DNA of 64,000 bases from Acidobacteriota bacterium (GTDB lineage Bacteria; Acidobacteriota; Vicinamibacteria; Vicinamibacterales; 2-12-FULL-66-21): positions 1 to 64,000 of the forward strand of contig QHWT01000045.1 of assembly GCA_003222675.1 (NCBI GenBank). Direction: 5' to 3'. Shown piece by piece: positions 25,173-33,588 of this stretch (its first letter is position 1; the number at the start of each line of letters is the position of its first letter). A model generated the notes under the pieces. That model saw only the letters and a list, made by a program, of their open reading frames with translations. It did no database searches and had not been told where the DNA came from. A program made the position numbers and the translations under genes.

Positions 25173-26854
25173 AGCTCACCTCGACGGAAAGACGCGGCGA
25201 TGTGTTCACCCGCCCGCGAGGAAATCGCCATGATCGTCAGCGTCGGCTCATAACAGCTTTGGGTTGGAAAGACGGCGCCGTCGGTGACAAAGAGGTTCGG
25301 GACGTGATGCACCTTGCAATTGCGATCTACGACGCTCGTCTTCGGATTGTCGCCCATGCGGGCGGTGCCGCATTCGTGAATGTTCTTGCCGAAGACGCTG
25401 ATCTCGTCGGCCGGCGGCGTCCTCTGCTCGAGCTTCAGTTCGTTCAGAATCGCGCCGATGTCCTGCCGCATCGCCTTTGCCATCGCCCTCTCGTTCTCGC
25501 CGTAGCTCGCGACGATGTGGAGAGCAGGAATGCCCCACTTGTCCTTTCTTTCCGCATCGAGAGTGACGTAGTTCTCCTTGCGCGGCAGGCACTCGCCCTG
25601 GGCTTCCAGCGCGAAGTAGTACGGAATGTCCTCTCGCACCTTCTGACGCCAGGCGTCGCCGAATTCCTGCGACAGGAACGCGTGACCGTAGAGCTCCTGA
25701 CTGCCATCGCCGTCAAAGCGGTAGCCTCGAACGAAGCTGGGATTTCTGCTGGCAGCCAGGTTCGTGTAGTTGGGAATGATGAAGCCGCAAGGGCGGCCAA
25801 CGAGTTCACGGGAGGACGAGCGCAGGCCCGGCATGAAACCTCCGCCGCCTTCGACGGTGAAATGGTCCATCAGGTAGTGGCCAAGGACGCCTTCCTCATT
25901 GCCCACGCCCTGCGAAAACAGCGGCGAGCGGGAATTGAGCAGGATGCGTGTGGACTCCAGGGCGCCAGCGGCCAGGATAACCACGCGCGCGGAGGCTTCG
26001 CGATGCCGATGCGACAGGCGGTCGATGTAGTGCACTCCTCCCGCATGGCCACGCGAATCGATGCGCACGTGGCTGACGACCGCGTCGCTGACCAGCGTGA
26101 ACCTGCCGGTCCGGGCGGCGGCAGGCAGCGTCACCGACGGGCTGTTGAAATACGAAGCTGTGTGACAACCGCGCTGACACTGGTCGCAGTAGTGGCACGC
26201 CGGCCGCCCTCGATAGGAGACGGTCAGGTTCGCCACTCGGTCGGGCATCACCCGCCAGCCGAATTTCTGGCCGATGATGTCGCGTGCCAGAAGTGCGCCG
26301 CAGGACAATGCCATCGGCGGAAGGAATTGCCCGTCAGGAAACTGCTCGAGACCTTCACGCGAGCCGCTAACGCCGATGAAACTCTCCACGCGATCGTAGT
26401 AGGGCGCGAGCTCTGCATAGCCGATGGGCCAGTCTTCGCCGTAGCCGTCGCGGCTGGCGGCCTTGAAATCGTAGTCACTGAACCGGTAGCTCTCGCGCGC
26501 CCAACAGAACGTCCGGCCGCCGACCTGCCGTCCGCGAATCCACATGAACGGCTTGCCGGTGGGAAAGGTGTAGGGATTCTCGTGATCGTTGACGAAAAAT
26601 TGATGACTGTAGTCATCGCAGGCATAGCAAAGCCGCTGCACCGGCTGGTTCTCGAGCAGGCGCTGCTGATCGCCGAACCCGCGAAATTTCAGCTGGTAGG
26701 GCCAGATGTGCTCGGTGAAATCGCGCGTCGGCACTCTGGGCGGTCCGGCTTCCAGCATGAGCACGCTGAGGCCACCCTCGGCGATCTCCTTGGCTACCCA
26801 GCCGCCGCTCGCACCCGACCCGACGATGAGCACGTCATACGGGATGGTCTGCAC
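25169..26854 (-). CDS. GMC-family flavin oxidoreductase
   Basis: The 561-residue product begins with an FAD-binding Rossmann motif (VLIVGSGASGGWVAKEIAEG, then LEAGPPR). The C-terminal GMC_oxred_C region includes HECGTARMGDN (catalytic His) and NLFVTDGAVFPTQSCYEPT. A CHYCDQCQRGC cluster lies near residue 220. Such proteins oxidise sugars, polyols or sugar acids in the periplasm and pass electrons to a cytochrome. The overlapping small subunit at 24378 supplies the Tat signal. No cytochrome c gene follows, so the electron acceptor is elsewhere. The exact sugar is not predictable. Confidence 0.9.
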   Translation of the reverse strand: MQTIPYDVLIVGSGASGGWVAKEIAEGGLSVLMLEAGPPRVPTRDFTEHIWPYQLKFRGFGDQQRLLENQPVQRLCYACDDYSHQFFVNDHENPYTFPTGKPFMWIRGRQVGGRTFCWARESYRFSDYDFKAASRDGYGEDWPIGYAELAPYYDRVESFIGVSGSREGLEQFPDGQFLPPMALSCGALLARDIIGQKFGWRVMPDRVANLTVSYRGRPACHYCDQCQRGCHTASYFNSPSVTLPAAARTGRFTLVSDAVVSHVRIDSRGHAGGVHYIDRLSHRHREASARVVILAAGALESTRILLNSRSPLFSQGVGNEEGVLGHYLMDHFTVEGGGGFMPGLRSSSRELVGRPCGFIIPNYTNLAASRNPSFVRGYRFDGDGSQELYGHAFLSQEFGDAWRQKVREDIPYYFALEAQGECLPRKENYVTLDAERKDKWGIPALHIVASYGENERAMAKAMRQDIGAILNELKLEQRTPPADEISVFGKNIHECGTARMGDNPKTSVVDRNCKVHHVPNLFVTDGAVFPTQSCYEPTLTIMAISSRAGEHIAASFRRGEL

Positions 26855-26905
26855 AAACCCACTCCGGGAGTCGATTCGGAAGAAACTCTGTCGCCTAGTA
26901 CAAGC

Positions 26906-27120
26906 CTAGCGCAACACCAGATCGGCGGCGACGGTGAGGCGGTACTGGTGCCCGTCGAGTATGTAGGTTTGCGGGCGTTCGAGACGGGGCCGATACGCGA
27001 GTGCCACAGCGGCTTGCCGATCGCCACCTCCAACGCCACGATGTTCCCGCCGGCGTCGCCACCAAAGAGCAGCCGGCCAGCCGCAATTATCGCCAAGTAG
27101 GCGGGAACACCAAAGGACAC
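26906..27120 (-). pseudogene. C-terminal fragment of a PQQ-dependent (methanol/ethanol-type) dehydrogenase
   Basis: The minus strand reads FGVPAYLAIIAAGRLLFGGD, AGGNIVALEVAIGKPLWHSR. After a one-base indel near 27030 it continues NAPQTYILDGHQYRLTVAAD to a stop at 26906-26908. This is the last propeller blade of a quinoprotein alcohol dehydrogenase (gxvFgGDxxGNxxALdaxtGkpLW, then YxxdGxQYxxv). The rest of the gene is absent. It lies about 50 bases upstream of the GMC operon on the same strand. Confidence 0.7.
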
Positions 27121-27248
27121 TTGCAGGAATGGCTGAGCAACGCCGATAAACAGCGAATCACGCAGCGGACGTGTTGTTGAATGCCGCGGCGTTGCACATT
27201 ACTTATCGACCTCCGATCCAGGTGACGCGTTACGATGGCATTCGTCCG

Positions 27249-27518
27249 ATGCAACCGCTGGACGATCTGCTTCATCGCATCCGATGGGATGCCGCGTTTG
27301 CTCGCGGGGACGTTTGCCCTCGGCTACCGCGACCGGATCGCCCACCAGGAGCGCGTCGTCCCGTTCACGTTGGTGCGGCTCGATCCGGAACGACCCGGAA
27401 TGTTTTCCTATGAGGATGACGACGGCATGATGCGGCACATTCCGCTGCATCGGTCCGCACGGTCGACGAGGATCGAGCCGTGATCTGGCAGCGGACCACT
27501 CGGGCGGAGTGCGGCTAA
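27249..27518 (+). pseudogene. DUF504 (MJ1316-type) protein, two frameshifts
   Basis: Three frames in succession give MQPLDDLLHRIRWDAAFARG, then FALGYRDRIAHQERVVPFTL, EDDDGMMRHIPLHR, then VRTVDEDRAVIWQR and a stop at 27516. This is the complete DUF504/MJ1316 fold (YxDRI, PLHRI, VxW motifs), a small domain often linked to RNA-end or nucleotide processing. Two single-base indels, near 27300 and 27450, break it. Length and order are otherwise normal, so a recent mutation or sequencing errors are both plausible. Confidence 0.65.
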
Positions 27519-27594
27519 TCGATCTGTATTCCCTAATCTTCCTGACGCCAGTCAGGGCTGGCCGCCAATTGACTAATGGGCGCGGAGATCCCGA

Positions 27595-27790
27595 ATGCCC
27601 AACCGATGCGCGAGCGCCTACCTGTCTCTGGATGTTGAGAGCGATGCCGAAGCCGAGCGCATCTTTTCGGCTCTCTCCGATGGCGGCGAGGTGTTCATCC
27701 CGATGCAGGAGACTCTCTTCGCCACCCGATTCGGCCACCTGCGGGATCGGTTGGGCATCAACCTGCCAGGCGATCTACTCCGCAGGAATG
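27595..27790 (+). pseudogene. PhnB-like VOC protein, C-terminal remnant
   Basis: The frame reads AYLSLDVESDAEAERIFSAL and GGEVFIPMQETLFATRFGHL with RDRLGIN, the second half of a PhnB/VOC metal-binding fold. The N-terminal half is missing, and the 3' end runs into the antisense alpha/beta-hydrolase gene. Confidence 0.6.
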
Positions 27791-28507
27791 TTGAGGAGCA
27801 ATTCGCAGAGCGCCTCTGGCATCTCGGCTTGGGCGTCGTGACCGGTCGGCAGATCGTAGAATGACCAGCCCTCACGTCGGGCACGCGCGGCGAACGGGTC
27901 GAAGACGGCCTTTGCTGGATAGCCCGGCTTCACGCTCGCGATGTACGAACGGGAAGCTTGTGAGCTGCGTGGCTGCGCGCCTCAACCGGCTGCGAGAAAC
28001 ATCGAATGGTGAAGTCCGCCAGTCGCTTCTGGATAAACGCGCGAGCCGAATCCTCCTCGAGACCCCATAGGTCGAGGAGATGGTCATTTGGCTGCATCCG
28101 CAAGCCGCCTCCTTCCTCGGCCAGTTTCCGGAACGCATTACGGGTTGACTCGGGCAAGATGTCCAGAGCCGACCGACCGTGTTCCAGTACGAATGCGTCG
28201 ACATACACGAGATGTGCGATGCGGTCGCGCGCGCGTTCGGCGACGCCGGTGATGATCATTCCCGCATAGCTGTGGCCGACGAGAATGACGCCTGAGAGAT
28301 CGTCTCGCTGCAGTAGCGCGATGATGTCGCGAATGTGTGTCTAGCGTCACGTTTTCCGTGAGCTCGCTGGCGTCATTCTCCAGACCGGTAAGCGCTGCGA
28401 CAATGACGCGCCGGCCGGCCCCCTTCAGTCGGGGTGGAACGAGATCCCATGTGGCGGCAGTTTGAAATGCTCCATGGATCAAACACGACCGGCGACTCGG
28501 CTGGCAT
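27775..28507 (-). pseudogene. alpha/beta-hydrolase, three frameshifts
   Basis: The start MPAESPVV at 28507 shifts after an extra T into LIHGAFQTAATWDLVPPRL. A second indel near 28345 leads to the nucleophile-elbow region and VYVDAFVLEHGRSALDILP. A third near 27950 leads to YIASVKPGYPAKAVFDPF, YDLPTGHDAQAEMPEAL (catalytic His) and a stop at 27775-27777. Full length is thus about 240 residues with normal domain order. It is convergent with the VOC remnant and two bases downstream of the NmrA gene, suggesting a former operon. Confidence 0.75.
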
Positions 28508-28509
28508 AG

Positions 28510-29403
28510 CTATACTCGGGCCGCTGCAAGCTGCGCAGTGATGAAATCGTGTACGGAGGTCATTTGGAAGGGGAAGAGTCGGCTGCTTGTTGTCGTGTCG
28601 ATCGCATCCCCGGCAGCGCACTGCAGCATCAAACCTGCGAATGACTTCTGGAGCGAATCGGTCGCCGCCTTGATCTGCGCTTCGAGGGCTGCCTCAGGGA
28701 CGCTTTCTGTCGCGATCTCTCTCGCGCCCGCCGCTTCGAACATCCGTACGACCTCGCGCGGACTGAGTGCCTGCGGTCCTCCGAGTTCCACGACCATGTT
28801 TCTGGCCGTCCCTTCGGTCACTGCGGCAGCCGCTGCTCGGGCCACGTCGCGATAGGAGATCCAGCTGATCGGGCGGCTTCCCTCGCCATACAGCCGCACC
28901 TTGCCGTTGGCGACATCGAACCCCAACGCCGGCGTGAGCCACACTTCCATGAAGTACGACGCCTGGAGGATGGTGTACGCCATGCCGGACGACTTCAGCG
29001 CTCGTTCGACGGCTCGCTTGGCGACCGTCAATGGAAATTGGATGTTCGGGTTTTCGCGAAACGAGACGAAGACGAAGTGATCGACGCCTGCCTGGCGCGC
29101 CGCCTCGACGAGCGCCAACTGGCCTTGTTGATCAACGGTTTCGATCGAATCACCTGCCTGACGCGAGAGCGTCGACGACGCAGTTGAAATGACGGCGTGA
29201 ACGCCGTCACACGCGCGCGCGAGGGAGGCGGCATCCTTGAGGTCACCCTCGACAAGTTCGACGCCCAGCCCGACTAGCGCAGCGCGCTTGGCCGCGTGCG
29301 CGGTCGGGCGAATCAGGGCTCGCACCTGATGTCTCGCCGCCGTAAGCCGCTGACAGATCTCCGGTCCGAGCAGTCCCGTTGCGCCAACAAGCAGTGTCTT
29401 CAT
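28510..29403 (-). CDS. NmrA-type NAD(P)-binding reductase/epimerase-like protein
   Basis: The 297-residue product starts with the dinucleotide motif LLVGATGLLGPEICQRL and continues with an atypical-SDR core (VELVEGDLKDAASL, ISTASSTLSR, YTILQASYFMEVWL, PISWISYRDVARAAA). The classical SDR YxxxK is not obvious, so it may be a redox sensor or a ubiquinone-biosynthesis-like reductase of the NmrA group. It is intact between two broken genes. Its ATG overlaps the stop of the upstream kinase/TPR remnant. Confidence 0.85.
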   Translation of the reverse strand: MKTLLVGATGLLGPEICQRLTAARHQVRALIRPTAHAAKRAALVGLGVELVEGDLKDAASLARACDGVHAVISTASSTLSRQAGDSIETVDQQGQLALVEAARQAGVDHFVFVSFRENPNIQFPLTVAKRAVERALKSSGMAYTILQASYFMEVWLTPALGFDVANGKVRLYGEGSRPISWISYRDVARAAAAAVTEGTARNMVVELGGPQALSPREVVRMFEAAGAREIATESVPEAALEAQIKAATDSLQKSFAGLMLQCAAGDAIDTTTSSRLFPFQMTSVHDFITAQLAAARV

Positions 29404-30162
29404 GACTTCCTCCGTGCGCCATCCAATCGGGGCGCGTGCGACAGAAGCAGATCGCAGTCGAAGCAGTTATGCACAGCGGCCAGCGACGCGTGTGTCTCGG
29501 CCAAGGCATCGTCGAGCTGTTAAGCCTGTCGCGCGGCTTCCGCCGCCTTCGGCATGCATCGATCAGGCGCCTCGGCGGCCGACATCCCCAACATCAGGCA
29601 ACACCTCCGGTGCCATATATGCAATGGTGCCGGCGATGACGTCCCGATGGGTCAGATGAATCGTGGCAGCGTATTCGGCACCCTCAGACCACGTGTGCGT
29701 TGCCAGGCCGAAGTCGAGTATTTTGACCCGGCCTCCCGCGGTGATGATGACATTCAGCCCCTTGAGGTCGCGATGGACGATCCCATGGTCGTGCGCGTGT
29801 GCGGCCGCGTCGGCGATCTGCACGGCATACCGCACCACACGCTCGAGCGGTACGCCGCCGCCCGACGCGATTCCTTCATCGGACGTCCGTCGACATGCTC
29901 CATGACGATAAACGGGTAGCCGTTTGCTTCCCCGATTTCCTAAATCGTGCAGATGTTCGTGATTCAGCGCGGCCGCATGCTGCGCTTCGCGCACGAGACG
30001 GGCTCGCGCGTGCGGATTGGCGGATAGGTCTTTCACCAGCTTGATCGCGACGGTCCGGCCAAGACGCGTATCGACGGCGCAGTAGACCGTGCCCATGCCG
30101 CCCGCACCAATCACGTTGACGAATTCGAAGAAACCGAGACGGTCGCCGGCGCTCAGGGTCAT
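29404..30162 (-). pseudogene. Ser/Thr protein kinase with TPR tail, degraded
   Basis: The N-terminal lobe is clear: IGAGGMGTVYCAVDTRLGR, VAIKLVKDLSANPHARARL. The catalytic loop HRDLKGLNVIIT and ILDFGLA are present. Between them two compensating indels and an in-frame TAG interrupt GYPFIVMEHVDGRPMKE. The frame ends in DVGDVGRRGA at 29563. Another frame at 29520-29404 reads ALAETHASLAAVHNC, a TPR-like piece of the long C-terminal region usual in these kinases. The segment between them is deleted. Catalytic function is very unlikely. Confidence 0.75.
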
Positions 30163-30580
30163 TTGGGCGTATCTGCGGCACGGTTATACCGCGATCTGTG
30201 AAGGACGACACGTCAAAGTTGTCTGCGGGTGGCAGGCTCCCCATCGGATCCGCGTCGAATGCGCTTACTTTCCACTCAATGACGACGGCGCCCACCGTTC
30301 CGGTGAAGTCAGACGAGGCCGCCTGCCAGCCGACCGCTGTCGTGCCCAACGCCGTCACGCCAGTGGCGTCGGCGATCGGCACGCTGTAGCGCAGCTTAGC
30401 TTCCTGGGGGCCGTCGCCGCTTTCCGCGAATGCGCCTCCTCCAATGACGCGGTCTCGCCTGTCTCTCAGAGCACGCGCGCGACGTCAACACCTAGTGTTT
30501 CGTCCTCGCGGTATTCAAGCTGCGGTACCATGCCGGCGCTGGCGTATGCGAATGGCTGGCCTGTGGGCTGCACTTGCTTC
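30163..30580 (-). pseudogene. unrecognised coding-like remnant upstream of the kinase
   Basis: The minus strand reads GMVPQLEYREDETLGVDVAR. After a one-base shift it continues GGGAFAESGDGPQEAKLRYS, VPIADATGVTALGTTAVGW, FTGTVGAVVIEWKVSAFDAD and runs into the kinase start. The composition is that of a real soluble protein, but I cannot name it. The remaining stretch to 30754 shows nothing. Confidence 0.35.
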
Positions 30581-30754
30581 CGTGTTTACTTTGATGGGTC
30601 TGCTGCCGCGGGGAGGCGGTTGATCAATTCATCACAGCCTCCGGCCTGAAACTGCACTACCGCCGTCGATGATGCGTCGTCGACGTGAAGCGCCTCGTTC
30701 GTCAGCGCCGTTCGACTGGTTGACCGATGCGGTGCCGATCGCTATGCGATTCAG

Positions 30755-31297
30755 CTATCGCCCGAGCGAAATCCAGATCCCGATTCGGGCGCGTCGGGCG
30801 TCCTCCTCCAGTCGTTTGAACTCCACCTCGTGCCCGAACTCGCGCGTGAGATCGACGCGCGCATGTCCCGTTCGCAGCATTTCAGCATTGACGAACCGGC
30901 CATCGTCGAGAAACAGGTACGCGCGTCGCTCGCCTCTGTTGGAGACCAGTGGATCGTACTCGACACGAACGGTTCTTCCGAGGATCAGTTTCTGAAGGAA
31001 GGCGCGAGAAGGCTGTTCTCGCTTGAAATTGTAGGCGCCGCTGATGAGCGGCGGCGCGGGGCGCTGTCCATCGGTGTTGGGTTGAGGAGCCGGGCTGCTG
31101 CCGTGGCCAAACCGCAGCGCCCGCACGTCCGCGCTCCGCACGCCCAGCAACCGCACCCTCCCCACGCCGGAGATCACGACCGTGTCTCCGCTCGGAACTT
31201 TCGTTACGGTCAGTGGCGTCGCGCCCCTCGCGGGCTGTTGGTTCGCCCGGGTTACGGGAATCACCGCGAGCGCGAGAAAAATCGCAACCGCCTTCAT
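30755..31297 (-). CDS. secreted thermonuclease-like (SNase) protein
   Basis: The 180-residue product has a signal peptide (AVAIFLALAVIPVTRA) and an SNase OB-fold: VTKVPSGDTVVISGVGRVRL, LLGVRSADV, LQKLILGRTVRVEYDP, GRFVNAEMLRTGHARV. Staphylococcal nuclease uses an Asp, Arg and Glu. The DTV and LLGV strands are present, but LLGVRSADV replaces the usual LxGIDxPE-type strand, so activity is uncertain. It stands alone. Confidence 0.8.
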   Translation of the reverse strand: MKAVAIFLALAVIPVTRANQQPARGATPLTVTKVPSGDTVVISGVGRVRLLGVRSADVRALRFGHGSSPAPQPNTDGQRPAPPLISGAYNFKREQPSRAFLQKLILGRTVRVEYDPLVSNRGERRAYLFLDDGRFVNAEMLRTGHARVDLTREFGHEVEFKRLEEDARRARIGIWISLGR

Positions 31298-31700
31298 AGG
31301 TCTCCTCGTGGGTTGCTCCGGTCAGATCTCATGCGGCCGGAATGGTGGACACGTGACGTTAGACGTCAGGCTGTCTCCGGCGGCCGTGCCCTGGCCCAAA
31401 CTCGCGCACCGCCGCAAGTGGCAACCCGAGGGCTTCCTCCCACCGTTGCACTCGAACGCCCTCGCTCCGCTCGACCTGGCCCCTGCGCGAAGCGATTGCG
31501 ATCGACGGGCGCATCGCCGCTGTCATCGCCGTCAGTGCTCTGCGCTGTGTGCTCGCTGTGGCGGTGCCCGCAGCATGGGCGGCACGGACACTGTTACGTC
31601 ACTTCTCGCCGGTAGGGCAGTCCGCGGCGGGGCGGCGGACAAGGACGCTGGCGGCGCGGCCAGGTCGTGGTGCAGATGGCGAATTCGATCCGGACTTTCG
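31298..31700. other. 400-bp stretch without a recognisable gene
   Basis: Between the SNase start and the readable part of the ADOP fragment. The open frames here are low-complexity Arg/Pro/Ala translations, and I see no motif, repeat or hairpin. Confidence 0.4.
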
Positions 31701-32090
31701 CGAGGAGTGAAGTCGATGAAGGTGGAGGAAGTCGGGAAGTTGTCTCCCTGCGTCGTCCGGCATCTAGCAGCCGATGCCAGACTTTCACCACGGCCTGCTT
31801 CGAGGAAGTTTGGATATGAAGAGGAGGCCCTCGGCTCGTCGGCTGTCCGCGAGTAGACAGCGACAAGCTGATTGGGGCGTGGATACGGCAGCGGATTCAG
31901 CACGACACCGTTGACGATCGAAAGGACGGCCGTGTTGACGCCAATACCCAGCGCGAGCATCAAGACTGCCGCGGCCGTGAACCCGGGAGTTCGGCGTAGC
32001 AACCGCAACGCGTCACGCGGTGTTCCTGTGCGATTTGCTCTCCACCGGCCATATAAGCCGCATCGCTCGAGCGTCCTCCCGCGACGGTCC
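31700..32090 (-). pseudogene. ADOP permease, N-terminal transmembrane fragment
   Basis: The minus frame from 32119 contains [39 protein letters not shown] and [17 protein letters not shown], the first membrane helix and entry to the MacB periplasmic domain of ADOP permeases. After YPNFLEA the sequence degenerates through frameshifts ([13 protein letters not shown]) and the remaining ~700 residues are absent. Confidence 0.75.
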
Positions 32091-32115
32091 ATGTTCCTCG
32101 ATCGTTGGCCGATCC

Positions 32116-32697
32116 TCATCTGAGAAGGGTGATGACGAACAACCCGGCGCCCAGCAAGCCCAGAAGCCCTGATCCGAACCAGACGAGGCGTTGCCTGGTC
32201 AAAGCCGCGACGGCCCCGAGTGCGATGGCTACCTGCAGGAGCGCAACACTATTCGCGAACCGATGGTGATGCGCGAGAAGCCGGTCGGCCTCCTCAGACT
32301 TCTCGTCGCGCGCATGCTCTTTTTCTCGAGCCGCCCGCTCGATGTCCTTTTGCTCCGCCGCGTACCGCTGGATCGACGACTCAATCGCCGGCGGCGGCGT
32401 CTTGCCGGCAGCGCTCCAGATGGCGCGGGTCTGTTCTTCGATGTTGGTCTTGATCCCTTTGGCCTGGTAATAGGCCCATTGATCGGACGCTTCCGCCTGA
32501 AGCCGCCCCGCCTCCGTCTTCAATACCAGGGCCTCGTTCACCGTCCCACCGGCTCGCAAGGCAGCGACGGCGCCGAACGCCGCGAGCAAAGCCGTCGACA
32601 GCGCAATATTGCGGAGCAGAGTGTCGAGCGGCGGCTCGTCAATGGTTTCCTGAAGGCGGTCGACGTCGACCTCCGGTTCCTCGGGCATGCCCGCCAT
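32116..32697 (-). CDS. DUF4337 membrane protein
   Basis: The 193-residue product has one N-terminal membrane segment ([17 protein letters not shown]), a long helical middle with [19 protein letters not shown], and two C-terminal membrane segments ([39 protein letters not shown]). This is the DUF4337 layout, of unknown function. The gene is intact and monocistronic. Confidence 0.85.
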   Translation of the reverse strand: MAGMPEEPEVDVDRLQETIDEPPLDTLLRNIALSTALLAAFGAVAALRAGGTVNEALVLKTEAGRLQAEASDQWAYYQAKGIKTNIEEQTRAIWSAAGKTPPPAIESSIQRYAAEQKDIERAAREKEHARDEKSEEADRLLAHHHRFANSVALLQVAIALGAVAALTRQRLVWFGSGLLGLLGAGLFVITLLR

Positions 32698-32790
32698 GAT
32701 AGCCCGATCGCTTCACCCCGGCAGGTGAACAGCATCGAGCGCAGAGCGCGTCCGGCGCAGTCGTTCCGGAAATTCAACGGAGCAAAACGA

Positions 32791-33072
32791 TCACCGCCGC
32801 GGACGAATGACGAGAGTGGTGCGGGCGCTGCCGGAGCATGGGGGATTTGCCGCCGCCGCAACCGTGTACTTATCGGGCGCCGGATAGTTGTGCCGCACGT
32901 GGTCCGGAAACTGCCGGGACCGTGTATCGCGATTCCCGTCGCCGAAATCGAGCGTGTAGCTGCACGTGCCGCTCCCGATGGTTTCGATCGTCACGGGCTT
33001 CGCGACACGATTCTTGGGTAACGACTCGTCGCCTTGCGGCGACCTATCGAGCCGTCCCCGATCAGTAGACAT
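32791..33072 (-). CDS. small PKD-like fragment or secreted peptide
   Basis: The 93-residue frame contains TCSYTLDFGDGNRDTRSRQF, HVRHNYPAPDKYTVAAAANP and CSGSARTTLVIRP, a single PKD-type beta sandwich with its FGDG and HxYxxPGxY motifs. There is no signal peptide, and PKD domains normally sit inside larger proteins, so this is probably the C-terminal remnant of a surface protein. Confidence 0.5.
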   Translation of the reverse strand: MSTDRGRLDRSPQGDESLPKNRVAKPVTIETIGSGTCSYTLDFGDGNRDTRSRQFPDHVRHNYPAPDKYTVAAAANPPCSGSARTTLVIRPRR

Positions 33073-33090
33073 TACGGCGTCACGCAGGAG

Positions 33091-33560
33091 CTACTCGACA
33101 CCACGCCGCAGAAACCGCCTTTCGCCCAGTGCACGTGCGCTTTCCAACGGTGTCGCCGCGCGAACATGGTCCGATTGCCGGCGGTAGGTAAGCGTGCGCG
33201 TCTCCACCTCGGAGTCAGACCGTCGATTGACGACCGTGATGAGCAATCTGCCCTGCTCGTCGAGCCACCACACCTCGGTGTATTCCGTGTGTGGGCCCAA
33301 GTCCTGAGTCAGTCCCGAGTAGCGCACCCGGTCTCGATGCGGAGCCGATCGCCTTACCCACCGCACCGACACGCGACTCCATGCACGGTTGACGTACGGA
33401 TCCGACCGTCTCCGACGCTGCCGCTGACCGTGCGACCCTCCGTACCGATGTGATACGTCTCGGCACGCATTCCGCTTTCGAAGTGTCTCTCAACCGTGAG
33501 CTCAACGAAGGCTGGTCTGTCGACGAGTCACTGACCCGCGACACTGGCACAAAGGGCTGG
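33091..33560 (-). pseudogene. unrecognised frameshifted gene remnant
   Basis: The minus strand first reads PAFVELTVERHFESGMRAET and YHIGTEGRTVSGSVG. In another frame it then reads RYSGLTQDLGPHTEYTEVWW and LDEQGRLLITVVNRRSDSEV. Both look like exported beta-rich protein, but I do not recognise the family. Confidence 0.35.
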
Positions 33561-33588
33561 CATAATTGCCATCGCACAGGAGGGTCTT

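Noticed and set aside
25202-27100. 632-residue plus-strand open frame
   Set aside because: Antisense to the GMC oxidoreductase, whose motifs are clear; typical mirror frame in high-GC DNA.
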